A DNA stretch of 64,000 nucleotides from Arctopsyche grandis (GCF_051622035.1 NC_135360.1:24999206-25063205); one strand, 5' to 3'. Positions 43,401 through 57,249 are shown, counted from the stretch's first letter. The notes: generated by a model not told the origin, from the sequence alone. Translations and numbers: made by a program.

Positions 43401-46004
43401 CGCACTTAACCACGCTTTCACTGATTATATGCATGGAAAATTGCGCAAGTGGCATTTTTTTTCTACTCGAAATATAATCCTATCGATTTTCGTCTCGGAA
43501 AATCACTATATTACATAAAATAAATTAAAACTAAAAATTTCGCGGAGGTGCGATCGACTATCATTACCATCAACCACCACAACCGCAGTCGACATCATCA
43601 TCATTATCACGGGTCTTCGTTGATAGTTGAATGCGAAACTTGACGTTTACAAACGGCAAAACGTAACGGAAACGTTTCGATACCGTTTCAGTTTTATTAA
43701 AGTATGATTTTTTGTAGTTATTTAAATCATTTGTAATTTAAATCATACATACATGTCTTGGTCGTAGTAGATGCCGGGTCGCTCACGTGTTTTATTTGCC
43801 ATATTATGAAATTGCTAAAAATGAACCCATTGTGCGTGATTTTCGAGATTGATCGAATCAACCGTAACAATTCGTGTCGCCATTGTGGATTTTGCTGTTT
43901 CAGCGCAACTCTCTTATCTCGAAAATTGTTTAACTGACTGTTGATTCTCACTCGATTTCCCACGACTTATTGCTAATTGAGAAATGCGCGCCTGTGTGAA
44001 GTTTTAATTTTGCATAATGCGTTTGTGTAATAATTGCTATTTGATTCGCAATTATTTCGGGGCGTGCGTGTGTTTGTTTCTGCATAGTCCCACTTAAGCC
44101 GAATTACCGGAAAATTTGTGACACAATCCACTATTGTATACTATCGAGGTGCATATATAAACATAATCTTTATCTTATCCCCAACGTGATCGTCTTTAAA
44201 TTTATTCACTCCCTTGTTTTTAATTGGTGTGCTCCCATTTGTTAATCCATTATGTATTTATTTTTAATTTAAATATATTAAAATATACTAAAAAAATCAA
44301 TATTATGATAGTTGTGTCACTTTTGTATACACAATTGACTAAATTAATAAACATATATGCAAAGCTATTTCTCACTTTCCATTTTATTATTATTATATAA
44401 ATAATACGAAATATTCAAATCTGTCTAAATTTAAATTGATTCAAGGTTAAATTTTACAAATATTGGACGAATGACTTTTTGAATTATTATATTATTAATA
44501 CCATCATTATATAAATGAAATTAACTGATAACGCGATATTTATATAATACACAAAATTTAATGGATCAACAGTGTGCTTAATTTGCAATTAACAAATCAA
44601 ACATATTCAATTATGATGTGTTTACATTTGTCTTGGAAAATTGTAAAAATTCATTTAAACATTTAAATTTTGTTTTGTAATAATTTTTTTGAAAGATTTT
44701 CATTTTTAAATAATTTAATATTATCGTATTAAAAATAAGTGACAGTGAAAGGTTTATTCAATAGATTGAATAAAATCTTTATAGTTTCGCAATAGTTAAT
44801 CCGCATCAATTATCTCAACATTTTTGCAACACTGGACGATGTAATGTCGGGCAGTCGACCTTCCTGGTTGAATTGAGTCATTTTGTAGCAATGTTGAGGC
44901 GCATCAACTATTAGTTTTGCTTGATGAATTGGGAAGATGAACATTTACATATGACGGAGCTGCTATACCGGCTTCCGCAGTGGAAGAATTGAGTGGAAGG
45001 GGTTGTCGCAATGTTTTCAACTCATATTTTGAGTATAATCATTATGTGTAATAATGGTATTAAGTACTTATGTAGAAAATTTCTGATTTTAATAAATAAA
45101 TAAACTAACTAATGTATTAGCTTTTGTAATATACAAGATATTATTTAGTTTTAATTTTTATTATTAAATATAAAATCATTTCTGTTTATTTTTTTACCAA
45201 TATTTTATTCAAACCTTGTTTTAGAAATTATCAATAATATACAATTAAATATAAATTACAAATCATTTTAAATAATTGAAGTTAATTTTTGGATCAAAAA
45301 AAAAATATTCAGCCTCACATTGTTTATTATTTATTCAGCTGCGTACGATTTTAACGCCGAGATTGCGTCAAATAAGAATTCTACTGATTTTAGCACATTT
45401 CATGTTAAGGCGGCTCATATCGCGACCATCATTACTCAAGAGTAGGTACTTGTCGAATTTTGCAAAACAATTATCTACCATTACTATACAACGAATCTAA
45501 CAAACACTTACTCACTGCTAGTGGCTCGGTTTACGTCAGCGAAATTCAAATTACGAAACCAAACAAGCTCATGAGAACCCGAAGAAGCACGTTGTGTACA
45601 TGTCGGCATATCGGCAACAAGAAGCGCCACAATGGCGGCCACAGAGCGAGAGAAATTGACTCGAGTTGTGGCACCAAAGTGTGCCAAGCTCGGTCGGGCT
45701 GGGAATTGGCGCGATTATTACACACGAGATTCGTCATTGATATTTGTGGGATTCGAAACCGACAGACTGGGGGGCGCCAGTGCGAAATTTGCTTTTTTTG
45801 CATCCTGTCCCTGCATCTGTGGGATGAATTTTCCCGACTGTCAATTGTGCGCGGTTTTGACGGCCGGAAAGTTGTGTCGGCTTTGGAGAATGAATGCGGA
45901 TGGATGTCTGTCAAAATAAGCGCTTTTGGTATTTATTTCCGTTATGAATATATTTCTTCGATGTCATATTGAAAGAAAACTTAATCGTTACATACTATAC
46001 CAAA
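40420..46004. other. probable first intron, 5' part
   Basis: AT-rich, no exon recognised. It holds a partial copy of the poly-A-tailed retroelement near 42600-42690 and a GC-richer patch at 45540-45920 with three overlapping frames. Confidence 0.35.
42600..42690 (-). repeat. poly-A-tailed retroelement, partial copy
   Basis: 'aacccatttacaattctaaaaaatgttcataat' followed by 'atttaatacataa' matches the sequence next to copy 2 at 20560-20600. The 3' tail is missing. Confidence 0.45.
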
Positions 46005-46215
46005 ATATTTTTTTTTGATTTTTAAATGCTTTTTATTATTACGAAATTATGTTCCCAATATATCTTATATCTATTTTAATAGCTACTAATATACTGATCA
46101 TTTTCTATTTTACAATTTTAATTTAATTTTGGTAGTAATCATAGTATTATATTATTCTAATGTTAATGTACAGCATAATAGGAAAAAGAGCTCAAAAACC
46201 TATTTACAATTCTCA
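46005..46215 (-). repeat. poly-A-tailed retroelement 3' end, copy 3
   Basis: T run at 46009-46017, then 'atgctttttattattacgaaattatg', 'agctactaatatactgatca', and 'cataataggaaaaagagct' at about 46173. Same 3' end as copies 1 and 2. Confidence 0.7.
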
Positions 46216-46251
46216 ATACCTAAATATCTAGTCCATCATTTATACTTAACC

Positions 46252-46712
46252 AGTAGCGTGGTCTAGTGGTGAATGTTGAATTATCTCGTACTTGATGTTA
46301 CGAGTTCGATTCCCGCTAAGTCTCGCTATTGGCCAGACCTTGATTTGTCAAGGTCGATCGTTTCTTATCAGAATTTGCCAATTTTTCTGATTTTCATTGA
46401 AACGATTCCTGTAAAATTGGCGTTTCCTTCCCAATTTTCTGTCGCCATATTGCTCACCATAGATGTCTCTGTGGTTATTTATCGAATATAAAATTCGTAT
46501 TGTTACATGAAAGTTATTCATCGTTATTTATCGTATTAATACGATATTTGTAATATCTGACGATATATGTCAGATATTGTTTAGATTTACATGTATCTAT
46601 GTAATAATTATGTGGACCAGGAAGGCGCATTTGGTGTTTACCTGTTAAGCCTTCCTGGTATATTTGTATATATGTATGTAAAAATATGTATGTAAAAATA
46701 AATAAATACTTG
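46252..46712 (+). repeat. SINE copy (plus) with the clearest tRNA-like head
   Basis: The head 'agtagcgtggtctagtggt' fits a Pol III A box and 'acgagttcgattcccg' at about 46307 a B box. The core ('aaggtcgatcgtttc', 'cagaatttgccaatttt') and 'atagatgtctctg' follow. The terminal hairpin CCAGGAAGGC...GCCTTCCTGG lies at 46618-46659, and then a TATG/AAATAAATA tail. Confidence 0.8.
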
Positions 46713-46714
46713 AA

Positions 46715-47870
46715 ATACAACAAATATAATTATGTAGGATCAGCTGGCCGATTCTAATGTATAATGAAAAAAGCTTTTTTTCTTATCAGAAAAGTTGCTA
46801 CTGACAAGAAAATTGCTAGAAATTTGTCTGACGATTTATTTGCTTTATCTCAACTTAAGCTTTTACAAAGATTTATTAAAACAAACAGAACGTGCACTAA
46901 AATGGACGAGTTATTATATAAAAAAAATGTCAATGTATCTACTTTCAAGTGCAATAAATATTGCAAAATGAACTTTTTATTATCAATGCCGTTGGATATC
47001 AAACCCAATGATTTATGGTTCGATATAAAGCTAAAGATAAAGTGTGAATTGTGAATTACTGTAATTCTTTATTTGTTTTTTAGTACAAATCAAATGTGTG
47101 AATTTTTTAAGAAGATTTTCGTACAGGATGAAAGACATCTTCATTATTTACATGTCAGTATTGCGGATATTCATATGAACATTTGCGCAATGTCTATTAT
47201 TGTTTGAGAAGGTTATAAAAAAGATGTTGTGCAACAATTGAAAACATAATAAGTTTTTTTTTTGATTTTCTACAAGGTCCATTTGTGGCAATCAAGCTAA
47301 TTCAACAGTTGAACGCCTCCTCGTATAAATTCGACAGATTTAATTTTAATTGCGCCTAGGAAAATGGAATGAAATTTTTAGATCAATTTTGATCGGATGC
47401 GGTTAATGTGCATTGAAAATTGACGACCTCGATTGGCTGTTTTTTTTTCTCCTAAATAAAATTAATAAAAAAATTGATGCTATGCCGAAAAGTGAACAAA
47501 AACCATAGCAGTTTATTTATAATACGAATATTCAACAGATTTCTCACACATTACTTAAAACTTTTTATCAAAACAAATAAATGTTTCTCTTTATGCATGA
47601 AATATGTAGGAAATGAATAACTTTAGTTTGTTTTAGTATGGAATTATTCACATATATAACGGTACTGCAAAGAAATTTGAAAGTAAAATAATAACAGACC
47701 AAGACTAAGATTAGAATCTTGTTTGCATAATTTCGTTTTAATTCGATCGCGACCTTATTCACAATTCTTACGTTTTTATGACGGCGAATCCATTAGCCCA
47801 CTACTATGTGATAATATCTCCATATTAAATCTTACATAATATACTAATATTTAATTTTTATTTTTTGCAG
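46715..47870. other. probable first intron, 3' part
   Basis: No exon or repeat recognised, apart from a lysine-rich 96-codon chance frame at 46764-47054. The right end has a perfect branch point TACTAAT (47842-47848) and the pyrimidine-rich acceptor TTTTTTGCAG. Confidence 0.45.
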
Positions 47871-47954
47871 AACATCAAGATGTTGATCAGGCACACGGCG
47901 ACCCTAGCGGTCGCCATCCTATTTCTAGGAATCATCAGCACATCTAAATCTGAG
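47871..47954 (+). CDS. signal-peptide exon of a secreted protein (start ATG 47880)
   Basis: The acceptor TTTTTTGCAG ends at 47870, 22-28 bases after an ideal TACTAAT branch point. The exon carries nine untranslated bases, then ATG at 47880 and 25 codons to the donor GTATTT at 47955. The peptide MLIRHTATLAVAILFLGIIS and the next residues TSKSE form a textbook signal peptide: a basic n-region, a hydrophobic core and a small-residue c-region. It ends in phase 0 and joins exon 53932-53956. I do not recognise the gene. It encodes the N-terminus of a secreted or membrane protein, and the body of the protein lies to the right, mostly outside the window. Confidence 0.72.
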
Positions 47955-50900
47955 GTATTTATAAATACATTATTATCTTTTTTCAAATTCTTAATTTTAC
48001 TCAAACAAATGAACATATCGTTACGTTGTTTAAATAATAATAATAAAAAACAATTGCATGTCAAATACTTTTTCTTGCGTAAATAAAATATTTGAAGTTA
48101 CAAAAAATACAAAAACATAACAGACCAAACGAATTATTTGAGAGTTGCTACTGTACAGTTAGTACTACCTTTTGATAATACCAATACGTTACGATAATAT
48201 GTTTTACAATCTGTGTTCCGTAGAAATGCTGAAAGGTTCCACTTGGAACTATTTTTTGCTGTGTCAGTAATCAAAGATGAACTATGAATGTTTTTCATCA
48301 TCATCAACATTCACAGCCATTCGCCATCCCTGCTGGATAAAAGCTTCTCCAAAATGTTTTCATTCGTTTCTGTTTGAGCAAATCTCATCCATCTCATTAC
48401 ACACATTTTTTTTGTTTTCTTCCACCCTTGTGGCCTTTCTTCCATCCATTTACATCATCTCGAGTACCATTTGTGCACTTTCTTCGTCCATCTATCGTCC
48501 GTTCTTCTAACCTCGTGACCCACCCATTGCCATTTCAATTTCTATACATCAACAATTACACAACTTCACACCTTTGTCATATTTCTTACCCACGTATCCC
48601 GTTTTTTATCTCTCCTCGTTGTGCCAAGCATACAGCGTTCCATACTTCTGTAAATGCACTGGAACTTATGCAGCATTCTGGCATTCAATGCCCAAAGCTT
48701 CGCTTTTTAAAATCTTTTAAAATGTTTTTATTTAAATAGAATACACCAGAATTGACTTTAAATGAATTAATGTGGATTGAATTTAAGAAATGACATCATA
48801 TATCATAAATCACATCATATCTTATAGATATGATGTGATTATAAACCTTTTAAACCTTTAAAAACCTTTTTTTAACTTCCTAAATCGTTGTTTTCAATTT
48901 TGGTTAATAAAAAGGTAATTATGCCATGTTTAGTACCGAGTAATCAAACGGTGTTGAAAAGTGTTTATGATGAACGCATAATTACATTTCAATTTGATAT
49001 TCAAATAATACAATGAATTCGTATGCAACACGAACAATTAGCCATTCATTCGACGCCAAAAACGTAAATAAACACATTCGGTATACAAATTAACCGTTTT
49101 TAATCCATTACGAGCGCCGTTCACCTGCCCACCATACGCGTATTGAACCGCAACAAACGGCCATTGTTTCCTACGACTAGTACTTACTTTTCTTACATTT
49201 CTGTCCGTCGAGAGAATGTTAATAACCTTGCCGGCCGATGGCCACGGAACTCGAGCGTGATTTGGACAAAAGTTGAATTTGCCGAGCGATTAGTCATTGT
49301 CGACCGTGTTGCTTCGCTGTCCGCTCGCAATCAAATCGGATGACTTTTCGAGTAAATGTCCGAATCGATCGGTATCCAGAATTAGGTAGCCAGGAAGTGG
49401 ACCATCGTCGCCCACTGACTTGTGTCAGCCATTGACCGGTTCGATCCGACGTCAATTATTCACGGGTTCAAATTAAATTATGAACGTGTGTAAAAATTTA
49501 TCTATGTATATTAGGCGCGCGTAAGAAAAAATTAGGACTGTCGTAAATCATATTTTTTTTCTTTCGGTGTTTGTATTGTAATAATGTGTATCGAAGTGAT
49601 CTGTCGCTCGAAGCGTTTAATCGTCGTTTGATGGACGCGATTCCTATTTTTTTATAATAAAAGCGTGACGAATTTTCATCGTAAATTATGTTGAAAGATT
49701 GGGTTTTTCGTTTGGTTCTACTAAAAAGTAGATTTAAAAGCGTGTGATCGAATTCAATTTCACAATGTCTTTAAGTAAACCGATTTTAACACAATTTTTC
49801 TTAGTTGGAACTTTACTTTATTGTAATTTGTAGATTAGATGTAGTAATAATGTATATAATGTTATAATGCAGATTCTTAAAAAAACTGTTTTAATATTAC
49901 CTTTGTTGTCAATAATAACCAAATTTTCCACGACATTTTCAAGTTCGGTACACAAGTGTTAATTAACTAAACATAATGCAGTAATTGAATAATCGCCATA
50001 AATTATTCTTACCTTATCTATTATGTATGTATATAAAGTATCAATAAAGTATTGTTTTCGTGAGAAATTTCGACCTCGAGATTTTTACTGATATGCATTC
50101 AGAATCGATCCCTGATTATGCTGTTCCTTGGGCTATAATAATACAATAACATAAATTAGATTCTTTTTTGATATTTTACCTTAAATTATTATACAATAAT
50201 GCGAATTAATGAAAAAAACTTCACTAAAAACTTCAACTTCAATTCAAAAGTTTACACCAAATATGGATTTTCCATTGATTAATTTAAATTTTATTAGAAA
50301 TTCACGCACTAAAACGCCCAAATTGAATGCAGATCTTTATAATCTTCATAAATTTTCACAACCACGAAGTCAATCGACCGTGAAACTATTAAAAACAAAT
50401 TCAATATTGTACAATCCTTCACAAATAAGCGATCATTACCCCAAACCCATTGTCCAAGCGTTGATTGTTGAGAAAAAAATTAACTATTTCAATTACATAT
50501 CTATATAATCATGCGATTTTTCAAAAACACTCCAAGCGACACAGACGACACAATAGAATTACTGAACAAAAAAAAAACAAAACAAAGATTTATCGATTTC
50601 TATATAAATTTTATCTCTACGTACGTATGTATGTATTTGTGTATGTACGCTAAAAATAGTGTTAAATTTGATTCGACTTCTTGACGTAAAAAAAGGTACT
50701 GTACCGAAACCGATTTTGACTTCCTATACATATAGGATAAATTAATTCAATCGTAAGTGTTACCAATAATTTACAACAACGACCTTCTCACCGTTTTGAT
50801 CCGACACCATAATGTGCAGCAGGAAATGCAGGTTTCCCAACCCACGCGCGTGACAGACACTAGTGTAGGAAAATTTGAATATACAGATTGAAAATTAGCT

Positions 50901-53900
50901 TTTATTATTATTAGTATTTTTTATACAATTAACAAACGATTGTTTTAGAGTATTGTTTCTAGATGCGAGTGCTCGTGCAGAAAAATGAATGTTTTACTTT
51001 CTTCTTCGTTCGCCGAAATGCGATAAAGCTGACCGTGGGCTATTGTTTTGGCCGAAGCCACTTTCGTTATTTACGGCCGATAAACATGACGGATAAATCT
51101 GTACAATTAAGACTGAACGTATCTGGCTATCTGTTCCACACATGAACGGGAACAACCACGCTCTCGACTGTGCAAAAAAAAACTTTCCCGATGGTTCAAC
51201 TTCGATCTGAATTCAATGTAACTTTTGCTAGGCGAAAGTGCTCGAGTCACGGGCTATAATCCCAACAGTTCACAGTTTAATAACAAACTGAAACCATAAT
51301 GTTTCATAAATGAAACCATAAAAACTAAATCGAATACGTACAAAATTTTGGTAAAATTGTGACTTGTACTCGAGTAAGATTCAACCAATTACTTAAAAAA
51401 TTCAACTTTTTTTTATTTAAATTCCAAAAATCAGAATATAAAAGATCTGAATATAGATTGCGATATATGTATGTATGTATATACATTTTAAATATGCAAT
51501 TACTTGATAAAATCAAAATAGCGTGTTGATTAGATCCCCGATGCTCACTTTTACTTCGTACACAATTAAAATTCGACACTCCAACATTTATTGCAAATCG
51601 GAACGACTTTTCCCGAACAGATATGGATCGCCGCTAGATCGAACGTACATATTAACTACTAATTAAAAATCCGTCGTCGTTTTCTTCAACTTGATCCAAT
51701 TTATCCAGTTTTGGGCGCGGCGAAACCAGAACGATCTTACAATAGATAGATGATCTGTCGAATTTGGCCGCCGGGTACTAACAACGTAGTTGTATTTATA
51801 TAAAATAGCCAATGAAAAATCGTTCACTTGTATACTGTCAATTTTTTTTCGAACCTATTCAATATCATACAAACCAGACGGAAGATGACGGCGATGACGC
51901 TTCGTAAAATATGATCAGTTCGTTCACGCATATGCGATGGAAGTGCATATGCGCAAATTTATGGCATTTCCGTAACGCTTCCTGAGTTGCAAAATACAAC
52001 ATAAATTAAACTCAATGAAGGTGATTAAATAGTTTCTAGGTCAAATTTAATAAGACATTGCTTTGAACTACTGAAATATATTAAAAACGTGTTTTAAACG
52101 TAAGATGATTTAAAATTTAAGGATAGTTAAAGTATACCCTCACCAATACATGGATGAAAAGATGATTATATTCAATAAACTGCATTATTTTATAATGTGA
52201 TACGAGAATTTAACGCTTGACAGCCGTTAGGAATGCAGGGATATTAAATCGATCGGGTCGATTGTCCGCAAGAGCGAAATCGTTGTTATAGGTCGGTAAA
52301 TCAGTTGCAACACGAATCAGGTTTTCCGCAGCGGCAGCCAACGGTCCACAGATTCAATCTTGGGCAATTGGTCCTACTAAAAAAAAAATGACTTAAAGAA
52401 AAAACGCACGCGGGCAGAAATTTCGTGACCGAAAATTTCCAACGATAAAAATCGAAAGTACGAATCCTTCACGTCGCTTGAAATACGTCTACTTTTATGA
52501 CACCTGTATCTAAAAATATATATAAGTACTTATGTAAGTATGTATATACAATGCGTATGTATATTGCGAAACGTTTAAAATATGTATTATGAATCATATC
52601 GTGTGATTACGATATCTAAATGCCAAATATCATATTGTACTATTAATGTACATACATGTTGATTTGTAATAAATTCTTTACTGACATCAATGGACGTTTA
52701 TGCTAAATTATTTTCAACAAAATTTGAAGCTCTAACATTTAAAACTATCAATGTTTAAGCTTGGGTTAATTTAAGTGTTACAGTTGAAGTGTATCTTTCA
52801 GTTGTAATATATTTTGACTAGTTGGAATATATTCCGTCTAATCCACGAAAGTTGATTCATATGGCGAATTATATTCCAACTGATCAAAATATATTACAAG
52901 TAAAAATACAGTTCAATTATAAGTTTGTACCAGGTGAGATGGAGAGGCTAGGTTTTCGTGAAAATCTCACTCGACCAGTAAATGAAGTTGGAAAGTCACA
53001 TTTTTGTTTTGAACACATTCGTAGAGCCATCGTAATATACCCAGCAAATATTAGCGCATTATTTAATTCGTAAAAATATCAGAGCTGTCAACACTCAACT
53101 CTATTAAAACTGGCGCACATTGTTGAAAGTGTATTTGCGCTTGTATAGATATACTAATATATATCGAATATGAATGGTTTAAATAGTCAGTTGGAATATA
53201 TTACAACTGAAAACACACTTCGACTGTAACATAAATATGAACATACATACATACATGCATAGGTAGAAGAATTTTCAATTTGATTTTCTTAAATTTAAAG
53301 CAAATCGCTCGTTGTTATATTATTTTAAAACGTCATATTGAACTATAATATTATATACAAAAACGTTGTAATAAAAACTTTTGATAAAAAATGTATTGTT
53401 TAGTAAACGTATAAATAATACATGATATATTTTCAAATAAAATAAAAACAAATGAATTTCATCCATGCAAAAATTATTAAAAACAATTATCGCCATGTAA
53501 CAGACAAAATTGAATTATACAATTAATATAATTAAGTAATTAACCATTTAATATAGAAAAGATTCATTAAAAAATAGTGGTTTTGCAACAAACAATACAT
53601 ACATTGTTATATTATGTATATTAAAAGGTGTAGAACATGCATGACGTTCGTATAACGCAATTCAGATTCATTAAAACATTTGAAAACATAAATTTTACCT
53701 ATTTTATCTTTCATAAATAATACCTTTTACATACAGAAAAAATAGGCAGTAGGTTGATGTTATAGCATGCATAAGTGTGTGCTGTTTATGGTTAATGTTT
53801 TAATATCAATTGAAGCCTATACACTATAATATCGCCTATTTCTAGTATGATTCAATCTACCCGGCTTGTATATTTACATTTTTAATATTATTTAATTGCA

Positions 53901-53931
53901 CTTCTAATGTATTTTAATTTTATGTTTACAG
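47955..53931. other. intron between signal-peptide exon and 25-nt exon
   Basis: About 6 kb. It holds an RTE-type LINE 3' end (48280-48740, minus). The rest is AT-rich with no supported exon. GC-richer patches at 49080-49460 and 51000-51270 have short frames without domains. Confidence 0.45.
48280..48740 (-). pseudogene. RTE-type LINE 3' end, decayed
   Basis: On the minus strand the sequence ends in 'gatgatgatgaaaaac' (reverse of 48288-48304), the (GAT)n-type tail also seen at 26861 and 61344. Upstream, minus frames read pieces such as CMLGTTRRD, DRWTKKV and MRWMRFAQTE, which recall the C-terminal region of RTE ORF proteins. Stops and frame changes make it dead. Confidence 0.58.
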
Positions 53932-53956
53932 GAGAATGTCTTCGCATGTCCGAACG
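53932..53956 (+). CDS. 25-nt exon continuing the secreted protein
   Basis: It lies between acceptor TTTACAG (AG at 53930-53931) and consensus donor GTGAGT at 53957. Phase 0 from the previous exon gives Glu-Asn-Val-Phe-Ala-Cys-Pro-Asn plus one base, so the mature N-terminus would read SEENVFACPN. A Phe-X-Cys-Pro near the mature start is common at the beginning of chitin-binding (peritrophin-A) domains, but with one Cys this is only a hint. The exon is phase-compatible and has strong splice sites; the next exon is not found before 64,000. Confidence 0.5.
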
Positions 53957-54529
53957 GTGAGTGAACTTACAAATATTTACTTTTACATCAATTGCACTGT
54001 TATGTCGTGAGTACATCACTCCGAACTCCTTATTTTAAAAGTGGCACGGATAACGCTAAAGTCACTGTCGACGCAAATGCAAATTCAACCATGCCAAAAG
54101 TCAATATCGAGACATACCTAATTATGATTGCGCGAATTTTGCACATACTAGTGAATCACTCGCGAGCAATGTCCGCGTTCGAAAACCGTTAGTCGAGTGC
54201 ATATTTACACTATGGGAAAATTCGCATGCCTATACGAATATAATACGGATTCGACAACTTAAGCAAATTAATATGTTCAAATAGTACGGTTCTCGGAATC
54301 TCTATCGACCGACTTTTCATCGGTTTATGCCGATTTTTCTTTGGAACACGTGGAAACGATCGGAAAATTCTTCCAAAACAAAATTCTTACACTTTGAAAT
54401 CAAATTTTTCGAACATATTATTAGTATTTGTGCTTATTAAGTTTTGTATTGTATTGTAATATATGAAAATTTGACACATTTCTTAATATAGTTTAAACAT
54501 GCTTATATAGCCTTCGTTCTTGTAATACC

Positions 54530-54990
54530 AGCAACGTAGCTAAGTTGTCAACGTGTAGTGATTTCAACTAAGTGATCGTGGGTTCGTTTCTTGGCCCAGT
54601 GTTTGCTGTCCATACCTTGGATATATACATATGTATGATTCCAGGTCGATATTTTCCTTTCCAGAGTTTGCAAATTTATCTGACTTCGTTGAAACGGTTC
54701 CACCAAATTGGCAAACTTTCCCGTCTCTCACAAATTCGAGTTCTCATATTCGAATCTCGTATTTGTTGATTATGATATAAAAATATGCTACCCACTCTGT
54801 AAAATGTATGTATTTCTCAAAATAGTAGTATTATCACATTTTTCCATATATGTCTCCATGATACTGTAAAAATACAACTGTTTGTTTGTTATTGGCCAGA
54901 TAAAGCGACTTAGGTCTTTCTAGTATGTATACATATATACATATGTATGTATGTATGTATACATATGTATGTATGTAAAAAATAATAAAT
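54530..54990 (+). repeat. SINE copy (plus), diverged
   Basis: A tRNA-like head with 'gtgggttcgtttct' at about 54589 is followed by the core 'attccaggtcgatattttcc', 'cagagtttgcaaattt' and 'gttgaaacggttccacc'. The end 'tattggccagataaagcgact' is a degraded hairpin, followed by a CATA/TATG tail (54922-54977). Confidence 0.72.
54922..54977. repeat. CATA/TATG microsatellite at SINE 3' tail
   Basis: 'gtatgtatacatatatacatatgtatgtatg...' directly follows the SINE 3' end and precedes 'aaaaaataataaataa'. Confidence 0.7.
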
Positions 54991-56629
54991 AAGTGATCAT
55001 TGTCAATTTACCATTGGTTCTTCATACCAAACAATATTAAAAAACACAAAGATTATAATGAATAGATCGAATGGTTCAAATGTAATTGACTTATCGTAAA
55101 ATTACATTTAAACATTTGACTGGTTTAAAAATAATTGACTTATCGTAAAATCATTATTTTTATTACATATTTACAAATGTACATCATATGTTCCATAACA
55201 GGAATTATCCCAATTGAGTTTCACCGTAGGAAAGGTTTTATATATTACTATCAATTTTATTTTATTATCAATTTTCAGTTTAATTGTTTCATATAGTATG
55301 TACATACATATGTATGTAAAGTAGAAGCAACACTATTAACACATCAAAGGTTTTCAATTCTCACAAAAAGAAACATGCAAAAAAAAGGCGTAAAACGTGA
55401 CTCGTAAAACACAACATGCACAAGTTTCAAGTGTATGGAATCTTTTGACGTGTTGAACCATTGGTGTTAACACATGTTACTACTAAGGTTTTAGCATCGA
55501 ATCAATGTATTGACTCATTATCACGGTGTGAAAAATCATCTGAAAATAAAAGTTCAACCAGAAGACGTATGGATATGAACCGTTATTGATTTTACGACTA
55601 TAAAAACATTCCCAATATTGTTTAATTAAATTCTATTATGCACTTTACGATACCATCTCCACTAATTAAACACTATTTTCACAGTCGATCATATAACATA
55701 CGGAGTATGTATGTATATATTATATATTGCTCTCATCTTAACGGTAAGATTTCGACCAGGCGCAAGTGTGTGCGACCTGACCCGTGTGTGTGTGTGATGT
55801 ATGGTCAATTTCGATTTCGAGCCAGTGAAATCTTCTTCTGCGGCGATCGTTATTATTTATAACCCGCTTTTTTTATTCGCCCCTCCATTTATTTATTACT
55901 TTATGTTGTGTTCGTTGCGTACGCTTTTATTTCCACTCGTCCGATATGAGACTTTCGAATTCCGCAATTATCTGATGAACACCGCCGGGGAAGCGGCACT
56001 GCTGCTAATTATACGAGTGTATGAGTTTTGTATACGTGTGTATATGTATGTATGTATGTAATGTGTGTGTTTGGTGTAATCTTTCAAGAACTAGTTTTTG
56101 TCCGGTATGGATCGATCAGATACATATGTACATACATAGGTACATTTGCGTAACCGTGTCGTTTCGCACCGGCGACTCTTCTGTAACTTCCCAGAGTCGT
56201 ACCGGTTGGTATTGTATGGGTAAGAAAATCGGAAATGACCGGGTGTAATTCGTGCGAGTGAGTTTTGACATGTACGAGTTTGACCCATGTGTGCATTGTC
56301 TTGGAAATTGCTTGAACTGTCACTCGTGTGCGCCAACATTGAGGTTGTTCAGTAGGGCAGTAGGTAATTGCTAATTTCAAGGATTTAAAATGGTGTTAGT
56401 CTTAACTTTGATTCTTTATGCTGGATTCTATACTCATTAACTATTGTATGTATGAATGAATGGATAGGAGGTATTGAGCGGCTCTTCAAATGGTTGTGAT
56501 ATGTTTTCTCGTCTTCGAATGAAAGATCAACTCTCATCTAACACACGAGTATTATGTATATAGGTATATGTATGTATAGAAAATGTACCAATTGTGTTAT
56601 TGTTAAAAGATATTCTGGTATATATTTAT

Positions 56630-56775
56630 TTATTTTATTACATTTCATACCAGGAAGGCTTTACAGGTAAACCCGAATGCGCCTTCCTGGCCAATTACAA
56701 ACAATGCAGCATTTTTATTACACAAGTCGTTGAATTACGAGACACTGAAAACTAGCAAATTAACGAGACATCTTA
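56630..56775 (-). repeat. SINE 3' half (minus), left piece of a split copy
   Basis: The 3' hairpin CCAGGAAGGC... is at 56652-56697 and 'gtcgttgaattacgagacactg' and 'gcaaattaacgagacatct' follow, matching the full-length copy at 15610 in reverse. The match stops at about 56773. Confidence 0.75.
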
Positions 56776-57249
56776 CACATACTTACGTATATGTAAGTTG
56801 ATAGTTTAATTTAATTTAAATTTCTCCTTGAAAATTGACGTTTTTATAATTGAGGTTTCATAAGTTCAGTATAAAGCCTCACGTTAGATTCTCTGTTTAC
56901 ATATGTAATATAAATATGTTTATTCAACTGTATTCCTTTTATCTTATCTCCATTTCCTTTAAATGTTCTATTAGTCTTGTGTATATTTATGTATGCGCTT
57001 GGGTCCTCCTATCTCAGTATTATTCTCCTACTATAATAGCGTAAAATCAGATGATACATATGTACATATATATGTACTTTCATATACTTCATTTCATGAA
57101 CCGTTTCAAAATAATGAATTTCTTTCCTATTTATTATTAGAAAATTTATATTTTACCATAATGCCATTACGGGTTTTACCCCATAGCAACACATATGGTA
57201 TTAAACTTGTACATATTTATATAATTTTATATATTATTAATTCGAAATC

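Noticed and set aside
54922..54977. CRISPR-like or tandem array from repeated CATA/TATG units
   Set aside because: Simple tetranucleotide sequence without spacers in an animal genome.
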